Assembly: GCA_905477565.1 (NCBI GenBank)
Contig: CAJQGO010000183.1
Span: 1 to 7,570, forward strand
Source: an uncultured Planctomycetota bacterium
Lineage (GTDB): Bacteria > Planctomycetota > Planctomycetia > Pirellulales > UBA1268
Length of the DNA: 7,570 nt
Direction of reading: 5' to 3'
Positions 1 through 6,147 of the stretch are shown in pieces. The notes under the pieces were generated by a model, which worked only from the letters and a program-made list of their open reading frames with translations, was not told the DNA's origin and made no database searches. Both the position numbers and the translations under genes were made by a program. Positions within the stretch are counted from its first letter, which is position 1. The number at the start of each line of letters is the position of its first letter.

Positions 1-231
1 CTCTAGCAGGGATGAGGCCTGACGAAGCACATTCTCACTGCCAATGACACGCACCGGTTCATAATAGGCAAGCAGCCTGACAAGCTTGGCAAAAGCCAGC
101 TGTACTTTGTTAAAATCACCAAGGAAAGTGGCTCGTCGATGAGGCCAGGCAAGCCACGTTGCAGCATGCGGTTCCCATTCGGCAGGAAACCGAAAGCCGG
201 ACGGTGGCGAAGATATTTCTTCAACCTTCAT
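1..231 (-). CDS. aguA: Agmatine deiminase family protein, N-terminal part (runs off left edge)
   Basis: The first 77 codons are present and the frame is still open at base 1, so the gene continues outside the window. The protein begins MKVEEISSPPSGFRFPAEWE, and residues 16-31 read PAEWEPHAATWLAWPH. That is the N-terminal signature of the agmatine deiminase / bacterial peptidylarginine deiminase family, which hydrolyses agmatine to N-carbamoylputrescine and ammonia in putrescine synthesis. The FAKLVRLLAYYEPVRVI stretch (about residues 47-63) also fits the first beta-alpha unit of this fold. The ATG at 231-229 is chosen because a GGAG lies 10 nt upstream and an in-frame TGA sits 18 nt upstream. 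The catalytic Cys, His and acidic residues lie in the missing part, so agmatine deiminase cannot be separated from a peptidylarginine deiminase homologue here. It lies downstream of glyA on the same strand, beyond a candidate terminator, so it is probably transcribed separately. Confidence 0.85.
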   Translation of the reverse strand, partial: MKVEEISSPPSGFRFPAEWEPHAATWLAWPHRRATFLGDFNKVQLAFAKLVRLLAYYEPVRVIGSENVLRQASSLLE

Positions 232-341
232 TCCATCGAAACTCCGTCATCGATCTGCGAAAAATTGAATAGCCGAGGGACTTTTGAGGGTCCAGTCAAA
301 CTTACCCAACGTGATGAGCACACACGCCAAACAGCACGCTT

Positions 342-365
342 AAAAATCGAACGCTGGGTAGCGTC
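342..365 (-). terminator. Candidate rho-independent terminator after glyA
   Basis: Read on the minus strand just after the glyA stop codon, the sequence forms ACGCT-ACCC-AGCGT: a 5-bp GC-rich stem, extendable by one G-T pair, with a 4-nt loop. Three bases later comes a run of five T. The stem is short and the T-run is not immediately adjacent, so it may be weak. Its position 9 nt beyond the stop codon, and before the next gene's start region, fits a terminator separating glyA from the agmatine deiminase gene. Confidence 0.5.
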
Positions 366-373
366 TTGGAATT

Positions 374-1636
374 TTATCCAGTAACAACCTGATCCAGTTT
401 GGCCGCTGGGACTGGGTACTGTTCTGCTAACTCGGCCACTTCTCGGCGAGTTGACTCGATCACCTGTGAATCTTCCGGTGATTTGAGGACTTGAAGAATC
501 CAAGCAGCCACCTGCTCCATCTCGTCAGCCCCCATTCCTCGCGTGGTAAGGGCAGGCGTGCCCAATCGAATTCCTGACGGATCAACCGGCTTCCGCTCAT
601 CATATGGAATCATATTTTTATTACAGGTGATCCCACAGCGATCCAATGCCTCTTCAGCTAATTTTCCACCAAGACCGAGCGGCGTGACATCAACCAGCAT
701 GAGGTGGTTATCGGTACCACCACTCACCAGTTTCACGCCACCGGCCGCAAGCGACTGAGCAAGCACCCGAGCATTGGCAACAACCTGCTCTGCATATTCT
801 TTGAAGTCCGGCTTGAGCGCCTCTGCAAAGGCAATTGCCTTTCCTGCAACAACATGCATCAATGGACCCCCTTGAGTCCCTGGGAATACAGCTCGGTCAA
901 GATCTTTTGCATGCTCTGCTCGGCACATGGCAATTCCACCACGTGGCCCTCGCAATGTCTTGTGTGTTGTGCTTGTCACAAAGTCTGCATGAGGCACCGG
1001 ACTGTTGTGAACACCGGCAGCAACAAGGCCTGCGTAGTGTGCCATATCAACCAATAATTTTGCTCCAACTTCGTTGGCTATCTCGGCAAAACGTTCGTGC
1101 GGGATTTCTCTCGGATATGCGCTTGCTCCAGCAACAATCAACTTTGGCTTATGTTCGCGAGCAAGTCGAACAATCTGATCGAAATCAAGAAGATGGTCAT
1201 CCTGCCGAACACCGTAGTGAACAAAACGATACAAGATGCCTGAGCTATTCAGTCGCATTCCATGAGTGAGGTGACCACCATGCGCTAAATCGAACGCAAG
1301 CACTGTGTCGCCTGGCTTGATAGCTGCGAGATAGACTGCTGAATTTGCCTGGCTTCCAGAGTGTGGCTGCACATTCACGTGCTCAGCGCCGAAAAGTTGC
1401 TTTGCCCTGTCACGCGAGAGGTCTTCAACCGTATCGACAAATTCACAACCACCATAATATCGTCGACCGGGATACCCTTCGGCATACTTATTGGTTAAGA
1501 CACTTCCGACTGCCTGCATAACTGCAGGGCTCGTAAAGTTTTCACTTGCAATCATTTCGAGGCCTTCCGCTTGCCGAGTTTGCTCCGCAGCGATTGACGA
1601 CCAAATTGCCGGGTCTTCTAGTTCAACAAAGTTCAC
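374..1636 (-). CDS. glyA: Serine hydroxymethyltransferase
   Basis: This 420-residue protein matches the usual length of bacterial SHMT. The enzyme is a cytosolic PLP enzyme that interconverts serine plus tetrahydrofolate with glycine plus 5,10-methylene-THF, the main source of one-carbon units. Visible motifs include [13 protein letters not shown] near residues 24-36, [15 protein letters not shown] (49-63), [11 protein letters not shown] (88-98), HGGHLTHG (119-126) and [15 protein letters not shown] (194-208, with D197 and H200 near the PLP ring). The cofactor lysine is K226 in [13 protein letters not shown], and R357 in SGIRLGTPA is the expected carboxylate-binding arginine. No key residue is missing. 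The start codon is GTG (1636-1634), supported by AGAGGTGA a few bases upstream on the minus strand. A sigma-70-like promoter lies upstream and a hairpin terminator follows, so it looks like a single-gene unit. Confidence 0.97.
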   Translation of the reverse strand: MNFVELEDPAIWSSIAAEQTRQAEGLEMIASENFTSPAVMQAVGSVLTNKYAEGYPGRRYYGGCEFVDTVEDLSRDRAKQLFGAEHVNVQPHSGSQANSAVYLAAIKPGDTVLAFDLAHGGHLTHGMRLNSSGILYRFVHYGVRQDDHLLDFDQIVRLAREHKPKLIVAGASAYPREIPHERFAEIANEVGAKLLVDMAHYAGLVAAGVHNSPVPHADFVTSTTHKTLRGPRGGIAMCRAEHAKDLDRAVFPGTQGGPLMHVVAGKAIAFAEALKPDFKEYAEQVVANARVLAQSLAAGGVKLVSGGTDNHLMLVDVTPLGLGGKLAEEALDRCGITCNKNMIPYDERKPVDPSGIRLGTPALTTRGMGADEMEQVAAWILQVLKSPEDSQVIESTRREVAELAEQYPVPAAKLDQVVTG

Positions 1637-1706
1637 AGATCACCTCTCGGTTATAGAGCAGCTTCGGAACCAGTGCATCTGACTCCATCCAGATCAATCT
1701 TAGTCT

Positions 1707-1735
1707 ATTGTGTGAGCGGAGTGGCAGGGCGTCAA
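1707..1735 (-). promoter_or_regulatory. Candidate sigma-70-type promoter for glyA
   Basis: On the minus strand, TTGACG (1735-1730, 5 of 6 to TTGACA) is followed after exactly 17 nt by CACAAT (1712-1707, 4 of 6 to TATAAT). A transcript would begin near 1700 and leave a leader of about 64 nt before the GTG start of glyA. The -35 box overlaps the TGA stop codon of the upstream protease gene. This is a consensus match only. Confidence 0.5.
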
Positions 1736-2724
1736 CGAATGAAAATGAATCCGGGCAGCAGCAGCGGCTCTGGCATGAATGTAATCACCGGAATGACGAA
1801 TGAACCGAGGCCGACAATTGTTCTCGCAGTGCCCAACGGCTTCGATTCATTTCGAATAGGCGGGTGATCGACCCCCATAAACGTGATTAAAACAATCATC
1901 AAAACCCAATGATCTGCTCCAGTCAAAATAATAGCGGTTATTGCTCCGAGGAGGACACTTCGGGCCACCCAGCACGAACGCCTACCAAAAAGAGCATGGC
2001 AAATGTGCCCACCATCGAGTTGGCTGAGGGGAATCATGTTCAGTCCAGTCACCAGAAACCCTACCCATCCAGCCATCAAGAAGGCATTCGGGGTAAGCAC
2101 CTGGCCGATCGGTAAATCCGGTCGAACTAAGTGTAAAAGCCATGTTGCAAGCAGCGGCATCGAAAACAGGCTCGTGTCTGCTGGTTGAGCAAGCACCAGC
2201 CCTATTACAAAAAGAGGAATCGCAACAAGAAGACCAGCGAGTGGTCCAGCTAAAGCGATATCAAACAATTGTTTTCTGTCTGCCCGAGATCCTTCCATGC
2301 CAATTACGGCGCCAAGTGTCCCAGTCAGCATCACAGGTAGTGGTAAGAAAAATGGAAGTGTTGCCGGAATTCGATGGCGTGATGCTGCAACAAAGTGACC
2401 TGCTTCATGAGCCGTCAAAATCGCCATTACCGAGACCATGTAAATCAGGCCCCGGAACCAATGCTCTGTCAGATCATTTGTAAAGCCACCATAAAGACCA
2501 AGAACCACTGGTTGCCAACCGACTGTTCCAGCGGCAAACGTGGTGAGGCAGGTTCCCAGAAAGAGATAAGTCTGCAATCGAATGCGTGCCGATTGTGGTT
2601 GAGGACGATTGAGCCCCCCCGCCTGGTGATTCTCGTTTGTTGACAAAACCACCGGCAGCCGTGAAGTCTCGGCCGCAGGGGGAAAATCAAGTGTTTTGAC
2701 AGGGTCTTCTCTCATGGAACACAC
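1732..2724 (-). CDS. Site-2-protease-like M50 family membrane metalloprotease
   Basis: This 330-residue polytopic membrane protein has both signatures of peptidase family M50: the zinc-binding HEAGH at residues 106-110 inside a hydrophobic segment, and NMIPLSQLDGGH at 229-240, whose D237 is the expected third zinc ligand. About 50 mostly polar N-terminal residues precede the first membrane segment (roughly 52-71). Further hydrophobic stretches lie near 92-112, 122-142, 155-179, 210-232, 252-271, 273-284 and 303-326. There is no visible PDZ domain, so it is not an RseP-type protease. The overall form resembles the compact S2P/EGY1-like proteins of plants, cyanobacteria and other bacteria. Such enzymes cut substrates within membranes; the substrate here is unknown. 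Two starts are possible: GTG at 2724 with an AGAG 7 nt upstream, or ATG at 2715 without a clear ribosome site (three residues shorter). It is divergent from lysA, with its stop overlapping the glyA -35 box. Confidence 0.88.
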   Translation of the reverse strand: MCSMREDPVKTLDFPPAAETSRLPVVLSTNENHQAGGLNRPQPQSARIRLQTYLFLGTCLTTFAAGTVGWQPVVLGLYGGFTNDLTEHWFRGLIYMVSVMAILTAHEAGHFVAASRHRIPATLPFFLPLPVMLTGTLGAVIGMEGSRADRKQLFDIALAGPLAGLLVAIPLFVIGLVLAQPADTSLFSMPLLATWLLHLVRPDLPIGQVLTPNAFLMAGWVGFLVTGLNMIPLSQLDGGHICHALFGRRSCWVARSVLLGAITAIILTGADHWVLMIVLITFMGVDHPPIRNESKPLGTARTIVGLGSFVIPVITFMPEPLLLPGFIFIR

Positions 2725-2844
2725 AGAATAGCTCTTGAGAAAGAAATTTGACTGCTACACTTTTATTTCCCTGAAAAACTAGGTGGTAGTTTTACCTATA
2801 CCAAGACACGAGACATCTTCCCGAAAAGCAAAACCATCCGTGCC
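2725..2844. promoter_or_regulatory. Divergent intergenic region between the M50 protease gene and lysA
   Basis: These 120 bp must hold the start signals for two diverging genes. An imperfect inverted repeat, TAGGT-(9 nt)-ACCTA, lies at about 2780-2798. On the plus strand TTGAGA and TACACT occur but are only 15 nt apart, so no convincing promoter can be named for either gene. There is no lysR-type regulator gene here, unlike the lysR-lysA arrangement of E. coli. Confidence 0.35.
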
Positions 2845-4155
2845 ATGAGTGATACTGTCCCCAATACAACCGAATCTGTTGGTATCCGACGACAATTTGC
2901 TGGCATCGACCTGCAGGAACTGGCAAAAACACACGGAACCCCACTCTATGCGTACGATGCGTCCGTAATCCGGCAGCGATGTGCTGACCTATGTGATTGG
3001 GACACGGTTCGTTTTGCACAAAAAGCGTGTTCAAACCTTGCGATCCTTGACCTTGTGCGGCGCGAAGGTGTGCTTGTGGACGCTGTAAGCCATGGTGAAA
3101 TCGCAAGAGCCCTCGCTGCGGGCTATTCAACCAAAAGCTCTTCAGAGGGCCAAGACGATTTACCCGAGGCAGATCCAATTGTTTACACGGCAGACATTTT
3201 TGACCATGAAAGCCTCGATGCTGTCGTTCAACATGGCATTCATGTCAATTGCGGGTCCGCGGACATGCTTGAGCAATTGGCACAACGCGTGCCCGGTGCC
3301 AACGTAACACTTCGAGTAAATCCTGGATTCGGACATGGTCATAGCCAGAAAACCAATACCGGAGGAGAAGGCTCCAAACATGGTATTTGGCATGAAGCAA
3401 TCCCAGATGTTCTTCAACGCGCGGAGTGGGCAGGACTTGCCGTAACTGGTCTTCACATGCATATTGGCAGCGGTGCTGATTTGAACCATCTCGCCACGGT
3501 TGCAGAATCTCTTGAGAAGACAGCACGTGACATTGGCCGTTCCCTTACAACGATAAGTGCAGGTGGAGGACTTCCGGTCCCTTATCAGAAAGGTGAACAC
3601 CGAGCTGACCTGTCGGAATACTTCAAGTTGTGGGATGCCACCAGAAAGCGTCTCGAGGATTCTTTTGGTCACCGAATTCGACTCGAAATTGAGCCCGGTC
3701 GGTACCTGACTGCTGAGGCCGGCATTCTGGTCACCGAAGTACGAGCGATGAAGCGACAAGGGTCAAAAAAGTATCTCTTGGTTGACGCAGGCTTCCATAC
3801 TCTTGCCCGACCTGTGCTGTACGGCTCGTATCACCCAATGAGCCTTTGCCCAACATCGACGACACCTCCGCACGAGCTTGAAGCCGTCGCAATTGGTGGA
3901 CCACTCTGTGAATCTGGCGACATCTTCACTCAGGAAGAGGGTGGTTTCGTATCGACTCGTGACCTCCCCCCTGCTCGTGTCGGTGACCTTCTTGTCATTG
4001 AGGTTGCTGGTGCCTACGGATTCGTCATGGCCAGCAATTACAACTCAAAACCTTTTCCTGCCGAAGTCCTCATCGACGGCGGCACATCGCGGCTTGTTCG
4101 GGCGCGGCAGACTGCTGAAGAGCTCTTCGCTGGTGAGTCAGTTCCTCAGGAATGA
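2845..4155 (+). CDS. lysA: Diaminopimelate decarboxylase (E. coli-type LysA)
   Basis: This 436-residue fold-type III PLP decarboxylase converts meso-2,6-diaminopimelate to L-lysine plus CO2, the last step of lysine synthesis. The cofactor lysine is K60 in VRFAQKACSN. Other motifs are RVNPGFGHGHSQKTNTGG (157-174), SKHGIW (177-182), HMHIGSG (204-210), ISAGGGLPVPY (237-247, phosphate-binding glycines), EIEPGR (281-286), LVDAGF (312-317), CESGD (355-359, catalytic Cys from the partner subunit) and GAYG (389-392). From memory, several blocks are identical or nearly so to E. coli LysA, so this is that subtype rather than the common YAVKAN type. The segment at about 97-107 (KSSSEGQDDLP) looks slightly longer than in E. 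coli. The ATG is chosen by fit to the family N terminus; no strong Shine-Dalgarno site precedes it. It runs away from the M50 protease gene. Confidence 0.95.
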   Translation: MSDTVPNTTESVGIRRQFAGIDLQELAKTHGTPLYAYDASVIRQRCADLCDWDTVRFAQKACSNLAILDLVRREGVLVDAVSHGEIARALAAGYSTKSSSEGQDDLPEADPIVYTADIFDHESLDAVVQHGIHVNCGSADMLEQLAQRVPGANVTLRVNPGFGHGHSQKTNTGGEGSKHGIWHEAIPDVLQRAEWAGLAVTGLHMHIGSGADLNHLATVAESLEKTARDIGRSLTTISAGGGLPVPYQKGEHRADLSEYFKLWDATRKRLEDSFGHRIRLEIEPGRYLTAEAGILVTEVRAMKRQGSKKYLLVDAGFHTLARPVLYGSYHPMSLCPTSTTPPHELEAVAIGGPLCESGDIFTQEEGGFVSTRDLPPARVGDLLVIEVAGAYGFVMASNYNSKPFPAEVLIDGGTSRLVRARQTAEELFAGESVPQE

Positions 4156-4403
4156 ACCCCGATTCAGTACAGATGATGACTGAGTCTCACCTGCGGCATT
4201 TTTCAGGCTGAAAGTGAAGACATGTGGAAATCTGATCACTCTCAAACACCACACTTACTGGCAAAATCAGACAAAAACCAGCATTTCCCCCGTTTCAGAT
4301 CGGATGGATCTGGTCCCCGAGTAATTCGATTTGGTCGGAGGAATTCTCACCGCTACAATGTAATTGTGCAGAAATCCTAATTCAAATTCCGATAGAAAAT
4401 CAT
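4156..4403 (+). promoter_or_regulatory. 248-bp gap between lysA and ferredoxin gene, with inverted repeats
   Basis: I see no credible gene here. The gap holds a perfect 13-bp palindrome TTTCAG-G-CTGAAA (4201-4213) and a perfect hairpin CAGATC-GGATG-GATCTG (4296-4312). Neither is followed by a T-run, so they look more like protein-binding sites or minor RNA hairpins than intrinsic terminators. The right end carries the ferredoxin promoter candidate listed separately. Confidence 0.4.
4331..4359 (+). promoter_or_regulatory. Candidate promoter for the ferredoxin gene
   Basis: TTGGTC (4331-4336; only the TTG of the -35 consensus) is separated by exactly 17 nt from TACAAT (4354-4359; 5 of 6 to TATAAT). 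Transcription would start near 4366, giving a leader of about 38 nt before the ATG at 4404. The -10 box is good and the -35 box weak, so activator help is possible; the hairpin at 4296-4312 lies just upstream. Consensus reading only. Confidence 0.45.
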
Positions 4404-4796
4404 ATGGCAAAACAGGGTCCAAGAAAAAAACTTCCGAAGGAACTGGCAGTAATCAATGCTGATAACTGCACTGGCTGCGAGAGTTGTCTCGAAGTCTGCC
4501 CTGTTGACTGCATTTTCAAAGTGCAGCAGTACGATCAATTTCATAATCTTCAAAGTTGGTGTGAAATTGACATCGAACGCTGTGTTGGCTGTGAAGTTTG
4601 CGTCCATATTCCAGGAAAAAAGACGAATCCTTATGACTTGAAGGTCTGTCCATGGGACGCGATTGAAATGGTTGCGACCGAAGAGGTGGCAGTTGCTGTT
4701 TCGCAGATGGGCGGTCCACCGGAATATGTTGAGGAGAATTGGGATCGCCTCGTTGACACCGCGCAACATTTGGCTGAACTCAAAGCCGCGAAATAG
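4404..4796 (+). CDS. Dicluster 4Fe-4S ferredoxin
   Basis: This small, soluble, 130-residue electron carrier has two iron-sulfur cluster motifs. The first is canonical, CTGCESCLEVCP (C22, C25, C28, C32). The second is C60-x2-C63-x2-C66, but its fourth cysteine, C82 (KVCPWDAIEM), comes 15 residues later instead of the usual 3. In dicluster ferredoxins the fourth cysteine of one motif ligates the other cluster, so both [4Fe-4S] centres appear complete. C36 and C53 are extra. The insertion (about 67-81, VHIPGKKTNPYDLKV) is polar. The lysine-rich start and the acidic, helix-prone tail (about 105-130) lie outside the core. The redox partner is unknown: no oxidoreductase gene is adjacent. The ATG at 4404 gives a family-like N terminus; the upstream GATAGAAAAT is a poor ribosome site. 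The gene probably has its own promoter and ends 105 bp before dprA. Confidence 0.9.
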   Translation: MAKQGPRKKLPKELAVINADNCTGCESCLEVCPVDCIFKVQQYDQFHNLQSWCEIDIERCVGCEVCVHIPGKKTNPYDLKVCPWDAIEMVATEEVAVAVSQMGGPPEYVEENWDRLVDTAQHLAELKAAK

Positions 4797-4901
4797 CCGT
4801 GCACGAAGGGTGCCTCAGATTTTGTCTGATTCAAACTTTGCATCTTTTCGAAAAAACTGTATGGTGTACATATATGCACGTTTCAGTCGCCGGGTGGTAT
4901 C

Positions 4902-6059
4902 ATGTCGCATTCCCAACTTCAGGAAAATTCGACGCTTATTCGTCATGAACATCTGTTTGATCGACTCAGGCTCGCTGCGATACCTGGCCTTGGCCCAATC
5001 CTCCGGCGACGTCTGATTAGTCAATTTGGCTCGGCATCCAGGGTTTTACAACAGAGTGTGGCGTCACTTGAAAGCATTCATGGCATTGGACACCGTCTCG
5101 CATCTGCCATTTCAATGAGCAGTACCCACGACGAAGCATCTCGTATTCTCGAAGACTGTCAGCAACATGGTATCGATATCGTCTTGGATACAGACCCCGT
5201 ATTTCCTGACCTTCTTTCTCAGATTCCGGATCCTCCTGACATGCTTTTTGTTCGTGGGACGCTCGATCCCTGCGATAGTCTTGCAATCGCGGTTGTTGGT
5301 GCTCGCCACGCCACCAAAGCCGGGCAGCGAATTGCACACACTTTCGCGGAGGGCCTTGCTCACGCTGGCTTGACGATCGTTAGTGGATTGGCCCGCGGTA
5401 TCGATGCTGCTGCACACCGTGGAGCGATCAATGCGGGCGGAAGAACCATTGCGGTACTAGGGAGTGGCTTACGCAATATCTACCCTCACGAACATCATCA
5501 ATTAGTTGAAGATGTTGTTAGTCATGGAGCCGCAGTCAGCGAACTTCCACCTTCAACGCCACCACACGCAGCAGCTTTCCCGAGACGGAACAGAATCGTA
5601 TCAGGGCTTTCCCTCGGCACAATTGTAATCCAAGCTTCTCAACGTTCGGGTGCACTCATAACAGCACGGCTGGCAGGAGAACAGGGACGTGATGTGTTCG
5701 CCCTGCCTGGACCCATCGAGTGCAGGATGTCAGCAGGGTGTCATAGCCTTATTCGTGATGGCGTCACACTTGTGACCTGTATCGATGAAATTCTCGATGG
5801 GTTGGGGCCACTCCATAAAAAAGTCCGGGCTTCAGACGGGCGTGATATTCACAAACCAGCAGAGTTACAACTTGATGAATTTGAACAGAATGTACTAGCT
5901 GCAATTGATGCCACTTCAGATCAGACTGAAAAAACAACTATCAACGCGGTTGTTGAATACATGAATATTGAGCCTTCTCGCGTACTCGCAGCGTGTGCCG
6001 CCCTCGAAATTCGCAGGATAGCTATCCGTTCGCCTGGAAACATTATTGAGCGTCTTTAA
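4902..6059 (+). CDS. dprA: DNA processing protein DprA
   Basis: This 385-residue DprA/Smf protein has the standard three-part build. An N-terminal helix-hairpin-helix region (about 20-72) contains IPGLGPILRRRL and IHGIGHRLA. The Rossmann-like domain (about 93-300) has AVVGARHAT (130-138), IVSGLARGIDAAAH (159-172), IAVLGSGL (183-190), FPRRNRIVSGLS (226-237), SGALITA (249-255) and DVFALPG (264-270). A C-terminal winged-helix-like region (about 324-385) follows. DprA binds incoming single-stranded DNA and loads RecA during natural transformation, but it occurs widely in bacteria not known to be competent. The ATG at 4902 is preceded by GGGTGG at 4 nt, a modest ribosome site. The 105-bp upstream gap has only a small hairpin (TCAGA-TTTTG-TCTGA, near 4815-4830) and no clear promoter, so co-transcription with the ferredoxin gene is possible. 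Confidence 0.95.
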   Translation: MSHSQLQENSTLIRHEHLFDRLRLAAIPGLGPILRRRLISQFGSASRVLQQSVASLESIHGIGHRLASAISMSSTHDEASRILEDCQQHGIDIVLDTDPVFPDLLSQIPDPPDMLFVRGTLDPCDSLAIAVVGARHATKAGQRIAHTFAEGLAHAGLTIVSGLARGIDAAAHRGAINAGGRTIAVLGSGLRNIYPHEHHQLVEDVVSHGAAVSELPPSTPPHAAAFPRRNRIVSGLSLGTIVIQASQRSGALITARLAGEQGRDVFALPGPIECRMSAGCHSLIRDGVTLVTCIDEILDGLGPLHKKVRASDGRDIHKPAELQLDEFEQNVLAAIDATSDQTEKTTINAVVEYMNIEPSRVLAACAALEIRRIAIRSPGNIIERL

Positions 6060-6073
6060 CTTCGCGAGATAAA

Positions 6074-6113
6074 AAAGAGCGCACACAGTGCTTGCAAAAT
6101 AACCAGGCTCTTT
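6074..6113 (+). repeat. Inverted repeat with nested hairpin between dprA and prfB
   Basis: AAAGAGC (6074-6080) and GCTCTTT (6107-6113) are perfect 7-bp complements about 26 nt apart, and GCAC-ACA-GTGC (6081-6091) forms a short hairpin directly inside. The outer right arm runs into TTTCTCTTAG, which is pyrimidine-rich but not a clean T-run. It could be a weak dprA terminator or a structured prfB leader; the sequence alone does not decide. Confidence 0.4.
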
Positions 6114-6147
6114 CTCTTAGGTCATGACTCACTCTACAATCAGAAGC

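Noticed and set aside
228..503. 91-codon minus-strand frame overlapping the end of glyA and the gap after it
   Set aside because: It overlaps the glyA 3' end out of frame and stops just at the start of the agmatine deiminase gene; there is no motif or ribosome site to support it.
835..1269. 144-codon open frame on the plus strand
   Set aside because: It is antisense to glyA, with low-complexity composition and no recognisable motif; it is a shadow of the SHMT frame.
3160..3759. 199-codon open frame on the minus strand
   Set aside because: It lies wholly antisense to lysA, has no family resemblance or ribosome site, and the lysA frame is clearly the real one.
4337..4363. GGAGGA followed by ATG-TAA, a start-stop element before the ferredoxin gene
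   Set aside because: The spacing between GGAGG and the ATG is about 16 nt, too long for initiation, and the bases are better explained as promoter spacer and -10 box.
4377..4769. 130-codon open frame on the minus strand over the ferredoxin gene
   Set aside because: The plus-strand frame has all eight cluster cysteines; the antisense frame has no family motif.
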